Shown one piece after another: positions 34,538-42,230 of a DNA stretch of 60,413 nt. The notes below the pieces were generated by a model. That model had not been told where the DNA came from, searched no databases, and saw only the letters and a program-made list of their open reading frames with translations. How positions within the stretch are numbered: the first letter of the stretch is position 1; every line of letters begins with the position of its first letter. This stretch comes from Streptomyces spiralis (GTDB lineage: Bacteria > Actinomycetota > Actinomycetes > Streptomycetales > Streptomycetaceae), in assembly GCF_014654675.1 (NCBI RefSeq), contig NZ_BNBC01000049.1, positions 8,782 to 69,194 on the forward strand, read 5' to 3'. The translations under genes were made by a program, and so were the position numbers.

Positions 34538-35254
34538 TCACCAGGGGACATGTCCGCCGTTCCGATCAAGGAATGCCAGGCCCTTGCTGTCGAGGTGTGC
34601 GAGCAACACGTCCACCAGGAGTGGGGTGCTCTCTTCCACGGAGTAGGGGGCATCGTCGCCGCCGAGTGCCGTGCGGATCCAGCCCGGGGCCATGAGCAGC
34701 AGGGAGCGGTCGGCGTCGGTCTGGCGGGCGGCATAGCTGCGCATGAACATGTTCAAGGCTGCTTTGCTACCGCGGTAGACCTCGCGCAGCCCGTTGGTGT
34801 TGTTGGTGATGCTTCCCTGTCCCGAGGACATGACGCCGATCAAACCAGTGGGCGTCACCAGGTCGTCAAGGGCTTCGATGACGCGCATGGGGCTGAGCGC
34901 GTTGGTCACCATGACGTCGATGAAATCCTGGGTGGGGACGGCCCCTATGGGGGTCATTTCGTTGTTGGTGGTGCCCGCGTTGACGAACAGGACGTCGAGT
35001 TGCACTCCGGTCAGACGCTCGTGCAGAGGCATGAGTTCCTCGGGTTTGGTGATGTCGAGGTGTTCGACGCGGACGCGTTCGGGGCGGTGGTCGGCGAGGT
35101 CGTGCAGCGGGGTGCCGGCGCTGCCGCGAACGGTGCCGATGACCGACCACCCGCGCTCGGCGAGTTCGGCCGCCATAGCACATCCGAGTCCTCGGGAGGC
35201 TCCGACGATCAGGGCGGTCCGGGTGGTGTGCTCATCAATGACGGACTGCGACAT
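34538..35254 (-). CDS. Short-chain dehydrogenase/reductase
   Basis: 238-residue SDR of the divergent NAD(P)-binding type: VGASRGLGCAMAAELAERGW cofactor motif, VNAGTTNNEMTP, catalytic Ser in MSSGQGSI and YRGSKAAL as the YxxxK. The C-terminus is short (ends NGGHVPW). It lies 75 bases downstream of the decarboxylase-like amidohydrolase on the same strand and is probably cotranscribed. The start ATG is inside a 14-bp palindrome, TGCGACATGTCGCA (35247-35260). Confidence 0.85.
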   Translation of the reverse strand: MSQSVIDEHTTRTALIVGASRGLGCAMAAELAERGWSVIGTVRGSAGTPLHDLADHRPERVRVEHLDITKPEELMPLHERLTGVQLDVLFVNAGTTNNEMTPIGAVPTQDFIDVMVTNALSPMRVIEALDDLVTPTGLIGVMSSGQGSITNNTNGLREVYRGSKAALNMFMRSYAARQTDADRSLLLMAPGWIRTALGGDDAPYSVEESTPLLVDVLLAHLDSKGLAFLDRNGGHVPW

Positions 35255-35260
35255 GTCGCA
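35247..35260. repeat. 14-bp perfect palindrome over the SDR start codon
   Basis: TGCGACATGTCGCA is self-complementary and includes the SDR initiation codon. It could be a regulator site or simply chance; no second copy was found nearby. Confidence 0.35.
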
Positions 35261-35329
35261 TGTTCTCCTTGTTGTGGTGCGGCTTGAGGTGAGGGGCGCG
35301 GGGCCGGCTTCTGCTGCGCTGGTCTTGGG

Positions 35330-36313
35330 TCAGGGTGTGAGGGGATCGACTCCGAAGAGGGCCGCGGCGTTGGCCGAGCGGACCTTGTGCCGGTCGGCGT
35401 CGGTGGCGAAGTGCTCGAAGAACGTGTCGATCTCTGCTCGGGTGGGCTGCTGGAAGGGGTAGTCAGTAGAGAAGATCAGCCGGTCGACGGTCGTCACGGT
35501 CAGTGCATGCTGCAGCAGGGCCGGGTTGAGCATCCCCGACGTCGTCAGGAAGACGTTGGTGCGGATGTAGTCCGAGACCGACCGCCGGAGCCCGGCAAGG
35601 CGGGCGAGACTGTCGGCGCGGTCGAGCCAGAAGGGAAGCAGTTCACCCCAGTGGCCCAGCACGATCTGCAGGTCGGGATGGCGATCGAAGGTGCCGCGCA
35701 GGATGAGGCGCAGTGCCGCAGTCGCCGCCTCCACGTGCCAGCCCCAGCCGAAGGTGGCCAACCCGAGTTCCGTCGTGGGGTCGAAACCTCGGTAGGCGGC
35801 GGCACGCAGCGCGTCGGACGGGATCTGCGGGTGAATGAAGACCGGCTGACCGAGGCCGGCGGCAGCAGCGAAGAAGTCGTCGTAGGCGGGGTCGTCGAGG
35901 AACCGGTCGCCGGTGCGGCCGTAGACCATGGTGCCCACATGGCCTTGCTGTGCGGCACGTTCCAGCTCGGCGGCGACATGCCGCGGGGACGACAGCGGCA
36001 TGGTCGACAGGGAGGAGAAGCGGGTCGGGTGGGTACGGGCCGCTTCGGCGGCGGTGTCATTGGCGAGGCGGCTGAGTGCAATCGCCTCCTCGGCCGGCAG
36101 GGCCTGGGTCCCCGGCGGAGTAAGGGCGAGTACGGCCAGGTCGATTCCCTGGGCGTCCATGGTGGCGATCCGGTTGGCGTCCAGGTCTTCAAGTCGCCGG
36201 CCGAGGTCACCGCGCTCGTTGAAGAGGAGACTCTCATCCGGATGGGACACGGCTTTGAGCGCGGAGGTCAGCTCCGGCAGCATCCAATGTTCTTCGATGG
36301 CGACGAGGGGCAT
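35330..36313 (-). CDS. Amidohydrolase-superfamily enzyme, gamma-resorcylate decarboxylase-like
   Basis: 327-residue amidohydrolase_2 family protein. It opens with VAIEEHWML: the E-x-H metal motif (EEH) marks the decarboxylase branch (gamma-resorcylate/2,3-dihydroxybenzoate decarboxylases) rather than HxH hydrolases. FIHPQIPSD supplies the next ligand, GHWGELLPFWLDR another conserved block, and FSTDYPFQ the metal aspartate. ATG 36313 gives the usual MPLVAIEEH start. Divergent from a MarR gene with a large palindrome between them, suggesting induction by a phenolic acid. Operon partner: the SDR. Confidence 0.8.
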   Translation of the reverse strand: MPLVAIEEHWMLPELTSALKAVSHPDESLLFNERGDLGRRLEDLDANRIATMDAQGIDLAVLALTPPGTQALPAEEAIALSRLANDTAAEAARTHPTRFSSLSTMPLSSPRHVAAELERAAQQGHVGTMVYGRTGDRFLDDPAYDDFFAAAAGLGQPVFIHPQIPSDALRAAAYRGFDPTTELGLATFGWGWHVEAATAALRLILRGTFDRHPDLQIVLGHWGELLPFWLDRADSLARLAGLRRSVSDYIRTNVFLTTSGMLNPALLQHALTVTTVDRLIFSTDYPFQQPTRAEIDTFFEHFATDADRHKVRSANAAALFGVDPLTP

Positions 36314-36480
36314 GTTCAGTACTCCTTCTGTGTTCCGCGCGCACACGCTTGTGCGCTGACTGAGAAGTCGGGGAGCTGCCAGCGACAGAGCTTCGGCAGG
36401 CCTGGCCCTTACATGCGCAACGACGTAGTCGACCTTCGATCGTGTTGTGCGGCTCCTAGGGCGGGAGCGCGCCTCGCGAG

Positions 36481-36516
36481 TTACCTGTCAGATGATAGCT
36501 ATCATCTGACAGGTAA
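36481..36516. promoter_or_regulatory. 36-bp perfect palindrome, probable MarR operator
   Basis: The left half TTACCTGTCAGATGATAG (36481-36498) is followed immediately by its exact reverse complement (36499-36516), with no spacer and no mismatch. It ends 14 bases before the marR GTG and 168 bases before the divergent amidohydrolase start. Size and position fit an operator repressing both genes. Confidence 0.8.
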
Positions 36517-36530
36517 AATATACTGCTGAT

Positions 36531-36983
36531 GTGGATGAGAAACAGAAGGCCCGACTGTTCGAGCTCGCCGATCTGATCCTGGCGGTCAGTCGACACCTTC
36601 ACGCAGCCAAGGCGGACCCGGCAGAGGCGTGGACGCCACTCGAAGCGGCGGTCATGCGCTTCATCGACCATCAGCCGGGCGTCACGGCGACGCAGGCGGC
36701 CGAAGCCACCCAGCTGATCTCCAGCAACTTCAGCCGGGCGCTGCGCAAACTTGAACAGAAAGGCCTGGTGCGTCGCGAAGCCGACTCGGAAGATGCCAGG
36801 CGGGTACGCCTGTATCCGACTCCGAAGGCTGCTGAAAACCTGAGGCGTCTCGAGGACGTCTGGAGCGGCCTCCTGGCCGAGGTCTTCCCTGATGCCGCTG
36901 AGGCGGACGCGACGATCGCCACGCTCCGACGCGTCGAGTCGCAACTCATCGGCCGGATCCGCGGCGGCACGCGCCCTTACTGA
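36531..36983 (+). CDS. MarR-family transcriptional regulator
   Basis: 150-residue MarR-type winged-helix repressor: WTPLEAAVMRFIDHQPGVTA, the recognition helix region ATQLISSNFSRALRKLEQKG, and the wing RREADSEDARRVRLYPT with the conserved D-x-R. Starts at GTG 36531, 14 bases after the palindrome, so repressor binding would occlude its own promoter. Likely controls itself and the divergent decarboxylase/SDR genes. Confidence 0.88.
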   Translation: MDEKQKARLFELADLILAVSRHLHAAKADPAEAWTPLEAAVMRFIDHQPGVTATQAAEATQLISSNFSRALRKLEQKGLVRREADSEDARRVRLYPTPKAAENLRRLEDVWSGLLAEVFPDAAEADATIATLRRVESQLIGRIRGGTRPY

Positions 36984-37412
36984 TCAAGCCCTGTCAGCGC
37001 ACGCAGTCAGCTGATGTCGTCGGTCTTCACGACGGACTTGTTAGACGAAGCGGGCGCGCACTGCGGCGCGCACCGACGCACGGTCGTACCGGCCCGCCTG
37101 GAAGCGAACGACCAGCGGGCGATCTGCGCTGCCCTCGCGGAGCACCTGGTCATCGTCCTCCTCCTCGGCCACGGCGAGCGCCAGGGCGTCACGGGCGTTG
37201 GTAAGGGTCTTGCGGTCAGTGCCGCCAGATCGCCCCTCGTAGGGCAGCCCTTCCTCCAACATCGCAGCCACCACAGACCACCCGCGGACATCACGCCTGG
37301 GCGGAGGGGGGAAGTCATGACCAGCGCAAATGAGGGGCCGAGCACAGTTTGGGCGGCGACAGAGGCGGGTGGGGGCGAAGCGGCCACCGAAAGCGCTCCA
37401 TGGAGGTCTTAA
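36984..37412. other. Intergenic stretch with one unassigned minus-strand frame
   Basis: A minus-strand frame from about 37310 to 37041 has plausible coding composition, ending LVVRFQAGRYDRASVRAAVR. I cannot match it to a family and it lacks a convincing start. Otherwise nothing is supported here. Confidence 0.35.
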
Positions 37413-37434
37413 TTTAACTGTCTGGTAAGTTAAA
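37413..37434. promoter_or_regulatory. Inverted repeat upstream of TetR gene
   Basis: TTTAACT (37413-37419) and AGTTAAA (37428-37434) form a perfect 7-bp inverted repeat with an 8-base spacer, four bases before the tetR ATG. AT-rich in a GC-rich context; typical of a TetR autoregulatory operator. Confidence 0.6.
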
Positions 37435-37437
37435 TCT

Positions 37438-38025
37438 ATGCAGCGGAACACAACCTCCCGCGCCCGTCTGCTGGCCGCAGCCGAGCAGGTTTTCTACGAG
37501 CGGGGCATCGCGAACACGAACATCGACGCCGTCGCCAGAGCGGCCGGGGTGACCAAACCAACGGTGTACGCACACTTCTCCTCCAAGTCGGCCCTCGCGG
37601 CCGGAGCTCTCGAAGCACGGCAGCAACGAATCGCGGCGGACCTCGCCGCGCACTTGTCGGGTGAAGCCGCCGGAGCGCCGCGCCTGAACGCCCTGTTCAC
37701 CTGGCTCACATCCTGGTACGGGCATTCAGGTCACCGCGGTTGCGCCTTCCTCAACGCGGCCGCAGAGTCCGCGGCCGACGATGTGGTGGCCGCTGCCGTA
37801 CGGGCCGAGAAGCAGTGGCTCCTGGAGCTGCTGCATGACCTGTGTGAGGAGGCCGGATGCGACTCACCGGGCGAACTCGCCTCGCAACTGCTGCTCCTGA
37901 TCGACGGAGTCGCCGCGAGAGTCCTCGTGCATGGGCCGGACCGGGCCACCGAGTCCACGGCAACTGCGGCGCGCGCGGCAGCAATACTCATCACGGCTGC
38001 CTCCCGGAACCATGACCAGTCTTAA
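37438..38025 (+). CDS. TetR-family transcriptional regulator
   Basis: 195-residue TetR-type regulator: ARLLAAAEQVFYERGIANTN, DAVARAAGVTKPTVYAHFSS recognition helix, then a ligand domain with GHRGCAFLNAAAE, typical of the AcrR-like group. ATG 37438 has no Shine-Dalgarno and lies directly behind the inverted repeat, so it may be leaderless. Overlaps the membrane-protein gene by 14 bases. Confidence 0.88.
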   Translation: MQRNTTSRARLLAAAEQVFYERGIANTNIDAVARAAGVTKPTVYAHFSSKSALAAGALEARQQRIAADLAAHLSGEAAGAPRLNALFTWLTSWYGHSGHRGCAFLNAAAESAADDVVAAAVRAEKQWLLELLHDLCEEAGCDSPGELASQLLLLIDGVAARVLVHGPDRATESTATAARAAAILITAASRNHDQS

Positions 38026-38644
38026 GGACCGCCCGGGGCAGAGGTCGACACGGCTCGTACTGGGCTTGGCCCTGTACGGGATGAGCCTCGCGCTGCTGGT
38101 AAAAGCCGACCTCGGAACCGATCCGTGGACCGTGTTCACTCAAGGCCTCTCGCAGATCACCGGGCTCTCCCTCGGACAGACCACCATCGTCATCTCGCTG
38201 GCTCTTCTGGCCCTGTGGGGCCCACTGCGCCAGCGCCCCGGCGTAGGCACGGCAGCGAACGCAGTGCTGGTGGGCCCATTTCTGGACCTGGGGATCGCCT
38301 GGATCCCCGCGCCGGACCAGTGGGGCGTGCGTGTGGTCTTCCTTGCGATGGCCGTGGCCGGCGTCGCCATAGCCACAGGACTGTATGTCGGGGCCGGGTG
38401 GGGACCCGGACCGCGCGACGGGCTGATGACCGGGCTTACGCAACTCGGCGTACCGCTGATCGCAGCCCGGGCCGGGATCGAGGTGACAGTGCTCGTCGTC
38501 GGCTGGCTACTCGGCGGCCACGTGGGCCTGGCCACCGTGGTTTTCGCCACAGGCATCGGGCCCCTGGTCGGATACACCCTGCCGAGACTGACGCTGCGCG
38601 CAAAAGGGCACTTCGTCAACGGCGAGGACTCCGCGCAAACCTGA
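38012..38644 (+). CDS. YczE/YitT-like integral membrane protein
   Basis: 210-residue protein with about five hydrophobic segments. The opening RLVLGLALYGMSLALLVKAD then LGTDPWTVFTQGLSQITGLS is the hallmark of YczE/YyaS-type membrane proteins, with a second repeat-like GWGPGPRDGLMTGLTQLGVP. Function unknown; some are thought to transport small molecules. Start ATG 38012 lies inside the end of tetR, so it is translated from the same transcript and is the likely target of that regulator. Confidence 0.8.
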   Translation: MTSLKDRPGQRSTRLVLGLALYGMSLALLVKADLGTDPWTVFTQGLSQITGLSLGQTTIVISLALLALWGPLRQRPGVGTAANAVLVGPFLDLGIAWIPAPDQWGVRVVFLAMAVAGVAIATGLYVGAGWGPGPRDGLMTGLTQLGVPLIAARAGIEVTVLVVGWLLGGHVGLATVVFATGIGPLVGYTLPRLTLRAKGHFVNGEDSAQT

Positions 38645-38743
38645 ATGGGCATTCCGTAGGGCGACCGGCGCACAGAACAGCGGCAACTGCCGCAATGAAA
38701 CGCATCTTCATAGGCCAGCAGGCGTTGCTCTGGGCCCAGGACG

Positions 38744-38902
38744 GTCACGGACGAGCAGGTCGCCGCAGTGGTCAGCAGAACGCTGGAGAGCACGCCGAAG
38801 GACGCCACGCACTGGTCGACGCGGGCGATGGCCAAGGAGATGGGCCTGTCGCAGTCGACCGTGTCGCGGATCTGGCGGCCTTCGGCCTGCAGCCGCACAC
38901 CC
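38744..38902 (+). mobile_element. IS630-type transposase fragment
   Basis: Translation VTDEQVAAVVSRTLESTPKD then ATHWSTRAMAKEMGLSQSTV and SRIWR is the helix-turn-helix/linker region of IS630 transposases; a frameshift follows (the expected AFGLQPH appears in another frame). Fragment only. Confidence 0.7.
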
Positions 38903-38923
38903 ACCACCGCTGGGTGATGGCCG

Positions 38924-39190
38924 TGGTATCGACACATCGCCCTGGCCATGCTCGCCCACGCCTTCCTGACCACCCTCGCCGCCCAGGCAGACGGTGACGC
39001 AAGGGGGGCAGCAGAAACGGATCAGCCCTCGCCCCGCTCACCGTGGCAGAGATCAGGCGCCTGCTGGACACTCTCCTGCCACATCCCCGCCCCCACCAGG
39101 GCAGACGCCACCATGCCCTGAGCTGGTCCCGCTGGCGCGGACGCCACAAAGCCACAGCCCGCGCTGCCACTATCGAAAAAGAGCCAGCTC
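38924..39190 (+). mobile_element. IS701-type transposase C-terminal fragment
   Basis: WYRHIALAMLAHAFLTTLAA begins in one frame and continues after a frameshift near 39000 as PLTVAEIRRLLDTLLPHPRP then HHALSWSRWRGRHKATARAA. This is the C-terminus of IS701-like DDE transposases. Directly follows the IS630 fragment. Confidence 0.65.
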
Positions 39191-39233
39191 AGGACACGAA
39201 ATCTGACTGGAGTAGTACTCCTGTGTCGTTTAG

Positions 39234-39250
39234 CGATACGCTGTGCACTA
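39234..39250 (+). promoter_or_regulatory. Shared 17-bp motif upstream of iclR-type gene
   Basis: CGATACGCTGTGCACTA. The same 17 bases occur, reversed, at 41614-41630 in front of the hydrolase/old yellow enzyme operon. Located 103 bases before the IclR start; a probable operator for the cluster. Confidence 0.65.
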
Positions 39251-39290
39251 TATCGGGCCAAGCGGGCCTGTTCCTAGATGCGGGACGGCC

Positions 39291-39299
39291 GTGCCGCAA
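39291..39299 (+). promoter_or_regulatory. GTGCCGCAA motif upstream of iclR-type gene
   Basis: GTGCCGCAA, repeated exactly at 42162-42170 and 42183-42191 before the dipeptidase gene and with one mismatch at 41633-41641 (minus strand). See the finding on the shared IclR motifs. Confidence 0.5.
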
Positions 39300-39352
39300 A
39301 TGCTACGCTCTGGGCCCTGATCGGCACTGATGAAAGCGCGGATGTGACGGCG

Positions 39353-40126
39353 ATGGAGAAGCCGGCCGGCAGTGTGCGGCCTTTGAGCAGCGCGTTGAGC
39401 ACCCTTCGTGTCCTGGAGGAGGTCGCCGCTCGCCAGCCCATCGGGGTCTCCGAACTCGCACGGGTAACGGCTATGCCCAAGAGCTCTGTGCAGCGTTGCC
39501 TCGTCACTCTGCAGCAGGCGGGGTGGTTGCGGATCATCGACCCCGACCGCACCCGGTGGGGCGTGACGATGAAGGCGCTCACCATCGGACTGCGCGGTAC
39601 CGGCGAGCAGGACCTGCGCGACCTCGCCCGGCCGGTGGTCAAGCGGCTCGCGGCGGAGACGGACGAGACCGTGCACTTCTCGCTGCGGGACGGCGACGAC
39701 ATCGTCGTCATCGCCCGCGAGGACAGCACCCACGCGGTCCGGGTGTTCGTCGAGGTCGGCAGCCGGGTGCCGTTGCGGGCGTCGTCCACGGGCCTGGCGA
39801 TCCTCGCGGGGCTGGCCCCGGCGGAGGTCGACGAGGTGCTGAGGAAGCCGGTCGAGAGCTTCCCCGAGCCCATCCCGACCGCCCGCGAGCTGCGTGCGGA
39901 GATCGCCCGCACAGCCGAGCGGGGATACGCGCTCAACGGGTCCGCGTGGTTCCGTCCGCATGTGACCTCCCTCGGCGCGGCGGTGCGCAACGCGGCGGGG
40001 CGTCCTTTCGCCGGTCTGACCCTGGCGATCCCGGAGATGCGTTTCGCGCCTGCGGACGAGGCTCGGCTGGCCCGGCTGACGATGTCGGCGGCCGAGGAGC
40101 TCAGTGAGCTGATCTCCTCGGCCTGA
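39353..40126 (+). CDS. IclR-family transcriptional regulator
   Basis: 257-residue IclR-type regulator: winged helix PLSSALSTLRVLEEVAARQP with MPKSSVQRCLVTLQQAGWLR, and the GAF-like effector domain with VHFSLRDGDDIVVIAREDST, PLRASSTGLAILAGL and YALNGSAWFRPHVTSLGAAV. ATG 39353 is preferred; a GTG three codons earlier is possible. It converges on the old yellow enzyme gene (6-base gap) and shares promoter motifs with two operons of the cluster. Confidence 0.9.
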   Translation: MEKPAGSVRPLSSALSTLRVLEEVAARQPIGVSELARVTAMPKSSVQRCLVTLQQAGWLRIIDPDRTRWGVTMKALTIGLRGTGEQDLRDLARPVVKRLAAETDETVHFSLRDGDDIVVIAREDSTHAVRVFVEVGSRVPLRASSTGLAILAGLAPAEVDEVLRKPVESFPEPIPTARELRAEIARTAERGYALNGSAWFRPHVTSLGAAVRNAAGRPFAGLTLAIPEMRFAPADEARLARLTMSAAEELSELISSA

Positions 40127-40131
40127 GGAGC

Positions 40132-41181
40132 TCAGAAGGCCCGGTGGTACTGCCGGGGCCAGAACTCGGATCCTCGATCGCGCAGGGCCCAGTAGGGATC
40201 CCGCAACAACGCACGACCCACGAGCACGGCGTCCACGAGCCCGGGCACCGCCTCGCCGAGGCGGGTGGTTTCGCAGACCGCCCCGGACGCGGCGACGAAC
40301 ACCCCGGCCGTCCGGAACAGCGGGCCGTACCGGGCGTTGTGCAACGGCTCGGACAAGCGTCCGGCCTCGGGGACCAGCCCGCCGGAGGACAGGTCCACCA
40401 TGTCGGCGCCGTTCGCCCCCAGTTGCTTGGCGACGAGGGTCATGTCTTCGGTGGTGAGCCCGCCCGCGAGCAGGTCCTCGGCGGGCAGTCGTACGACCAG
40501 TGGCTTGTCCTGCGGCCATCCGGAGCGCAGAGCGCGCACCATCTCCAGCGGGAACCGCAGACGGGCCTGCAGATCCCCGCCCCACTCGTCGGTGCGGCGG
40601 TTGGCCAGCGGCGACAGGAACTGGTGGAACAGATAGCCGTTGGCGCCGTGCAGTTCCAGCAGTCGGTACCCGGCGCGATGGGCGTTCCGCGACGCCCGGT
40701 CCAGGTCCTCGAGCACCCTCGTCCCGTCCGCGGACGTCATCTCGCGAGGGACGGCGAGCCCGGCGAAGGGCACCGCCGACGGGGCCAAGGGCTGCCACCC
40801 GCCATCCTCCGGTGCGACCGCGCTGCGCGTCCCGGCGTTGTCCCATGGCACGCCGTGCGAGCTCTTCCGGCCGGCGACGCCGAGCTGGAGCGCAGGCACC
40901 GACCCGGCGGTCTCGATCACCTGCACGAGCCTGCGGTGGCCGGCGACCTGTTGCTCGCTCCAGAGACCGAGGTCACGGGCGGTGGTGCGCATGTCCGGCG
41001 CGACGGCAGTGCACTCGACCATCACCATGCCGAGGCCACCCGCCGCCCGGGCGCCGTAATGGGCGAGGTGCCAGTCGGTCGGGGTGCCGTCGGCGCCCGC
41101 GGAGTACTGGCACATGGGGGAGAGCCACACCCGGTTGGGCAGCGTCACGTCCCGCAGGCGCAGCGGCGTCCACACCGTCAT
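40132..41181 (-). CDS. Old yellow enzyme family NADH:flavin oxidoreductase (YqjM-like)
   Basis: 349-residue FMN TIM-barrel ene-reductase/demethylase-like enzyme. LPNRVWLSPMCQYSA contains the conserved Cys of the YqjM class, WHLAHYGARAAGGLGMVMVE follows, and the substrate site LELHGANGYLFHQFLSP has H-x-x-N where YqjM itself has H-x-x-H. FMN phosphate binding is at VDAVLVGRALLRDP. ATG 41181 overlaps the upstream hydrolase stop (ATGA). It would reduce an activated C=C bond in the compound handled by this cluster. Confidence 0.9.
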   Translation of the reverse strand: MTVWTPLRLRDVTLPNRVWLSPMCQYSAGADGTPTDWHLAHYGARAAGGLGMVMVECTAVAPDMRTTARDLGLWSEQQVAGHRRLVQVIETAGSVPALQLGVAGRKSSHGVPWDNAGTRSAVAPEDGGWQPLAPSAVPFAGLAVPREMTSADGTRVLEDLDRASRNAHRAGYRLLELHGANGYLFHQFLSPLANRRTDEWGGDLQARLRFPLEMVRALRSGWPQDKPLVVRLPAEDLLAGGLTTEDMTLVAKQLGANGADMVDLSSGGLVPEAGRLSEPLHNARYGPLFRTAGVFVAASGAVCETTRLGEAVPGLVDAVLVGRALLRDPYWALRDRGSEFWPRQYHRAF

Positions 41182-41588
41182 GCAGTCCTCCTGGCGGCCA
41201 CGAGGAACTCGGCGGTCCCGGCAGGCTTCTCGAGGAGGAAGTGGTGGCTGCCCGGCTCGAGGGCAACGGCGCCGCCCATCGAGTGCCCGACGGCGACGCA
41301 CCGGGCGGCCGACTCGGCGCCGAGCACCGCGGTGGCGTCTCGGGCGAACTCCGCCATCGTCCAGTCGGTGCGTGCGCTCGTGGAGTCGCCGTGCCCGGGG
41401 AGGTCCACGGAGATGACCCGGTCGCCGGGGGGCAGGAACGTGGCGACGGGGGCGAAGTCCGTCCGGCGGCATCCCGAGCCGTGGATGTACACCCAGGTGG
41501 GCCCGTCCGCCGGGCCGTCTCCGGTGTAGTGGATCGTCGTGTCCTCGGCGCGGGACACCGTGCGGACGGACTCCTCGGCGCTGATCAT
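41178..41588 (-). pseudogene. Alpha/beta hydrolase with its middle excised in frame
   Basis: 136 residues where about 260-280 are expected. The N-terminal half is normal: VYIHGSGCRRTDFAPVATFL, DLPGHGDS and the nucleophile elbow GHSMGGAVALE (to residue 111). The sequence then jumps to PGSHHFLLEKPAGTAEFLVA, which is the normal C-terminal catalytic-His region. The cap domain and acid residue are missing, so activity is unlikely, yet the frame is open and coupled to the old yellow enzyme start. ATG 41588 is preferred over GTG 41594. Confidence 0.75.
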
Positions 41589-41613
41589 GGCCACCTCATC
41601 ACGTGTATCGCGT

Positions 41614-41630
41614 TAGTGCACAGCGTATCG
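41614..41630 (-). promoter_or_regulatory. Shared 17-bp motif upstream of the hydrolase/OYE operon
   Basis: Minus strand CGATACGCTGTGCACTA, identical to 39234-39250 before the IclR gene. On the minus strand it is immediately preceded by GTGCCGCTA (41641-41633), so both candidate elements lie together just upstream of the operon start at 41588. Confidence 0.65.
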
Positions 41631-41666
41631 AATAGCGGCACATTAGGCGCGGGCTGCGGGGGTGTC

Positions 41667-42115
41667 AACCGTCGGCGGGGGGCATCTGCGTAACCGCCCC
41701 GAAGCGGCTCGCCGTCGCGCCGGCGCCCGGCGGGGGCGTCGCGCAGAAGCCGAGCGCCGCGAGCCGCTCGCCCGCCGCCTCGACGGCCACCCCCGCATCC
41801 GCCTCGGCGAGTTCCGGCCCCCGGCGTGCCGGACCCGGTGAGGCCGAGGGCGTCCAGGCTGCTGGGCAGACCCTCGGTGCCGTGATCGAGGGCCTGGTTG
41901 GTGGCGAGCGGGACGCCGCCGATCCCCAGGGCTCGCAACGGGTCAGCGGTCCAGGTAGGGAGCCTGATCGTCATCTCCTTCCCGGTCGGTGATCACTGTC
42001 CGCGAGCGGTGCCTCGAGATCCGCGATCGCGCCGTCGCCGATCAGGGCAGGTGCGTCGGGGGTGTGCCGTCGGCGGTCGGGCGAGGGCGGTGTCGCCGCC
42101 CAGGACGATCTTCAT
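41667..42115 (-). pseudogene. CapA-family (poly-gamma-glutamate synthesis type) protein, heavily deleted
   Basis: ATG 42115 opens MKIVLGGDTALAR, like the metallophosphoesterase-type CapA start (GDTMLGR). After a frameshift, ALIGDGAIADLEAPLADSD follows, then DPLRALGIGGVPLATNQALD and HGTEGLPSSLDALGL match the CapA core (ALRALGxxxVSLANNHALDYGxEGL). Another frameshift leads to a C-terminal piece ending AALGFCATPPPGAG. Only about 140 codons of an expected 350 or more remain, in at least two frames. It would have been cotranscribed with the hydrolase/OYE genes. Confidence 0.55.
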
Positions 42116-42161
42116 GTTGACGTCTTCCGTAACGGCAGGGCGGTTGACGGGGAAAGAAATC

Positions 42162-42191
42162 GTGCCGCAAAGTGGCATCGCTGTGCCGCAA
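42162..42191 (+). promoter_or_regulatory. Two GTGCCGCAA direct repeats before the dipeptidase gene
   Basis: GTGCCGCAA at 42162-42170 and 42183-42191, start to start 21 bases, i.e. two helical turns on the same face. They end 39 bases before the dipeptidase ATG, a good position for IclR control. Confidence 0.6.
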
Positions 42192-42230
42192 TGATGAACA
42201 GTTGCCAGTGTCCCGGAGGCGAGACCACCG

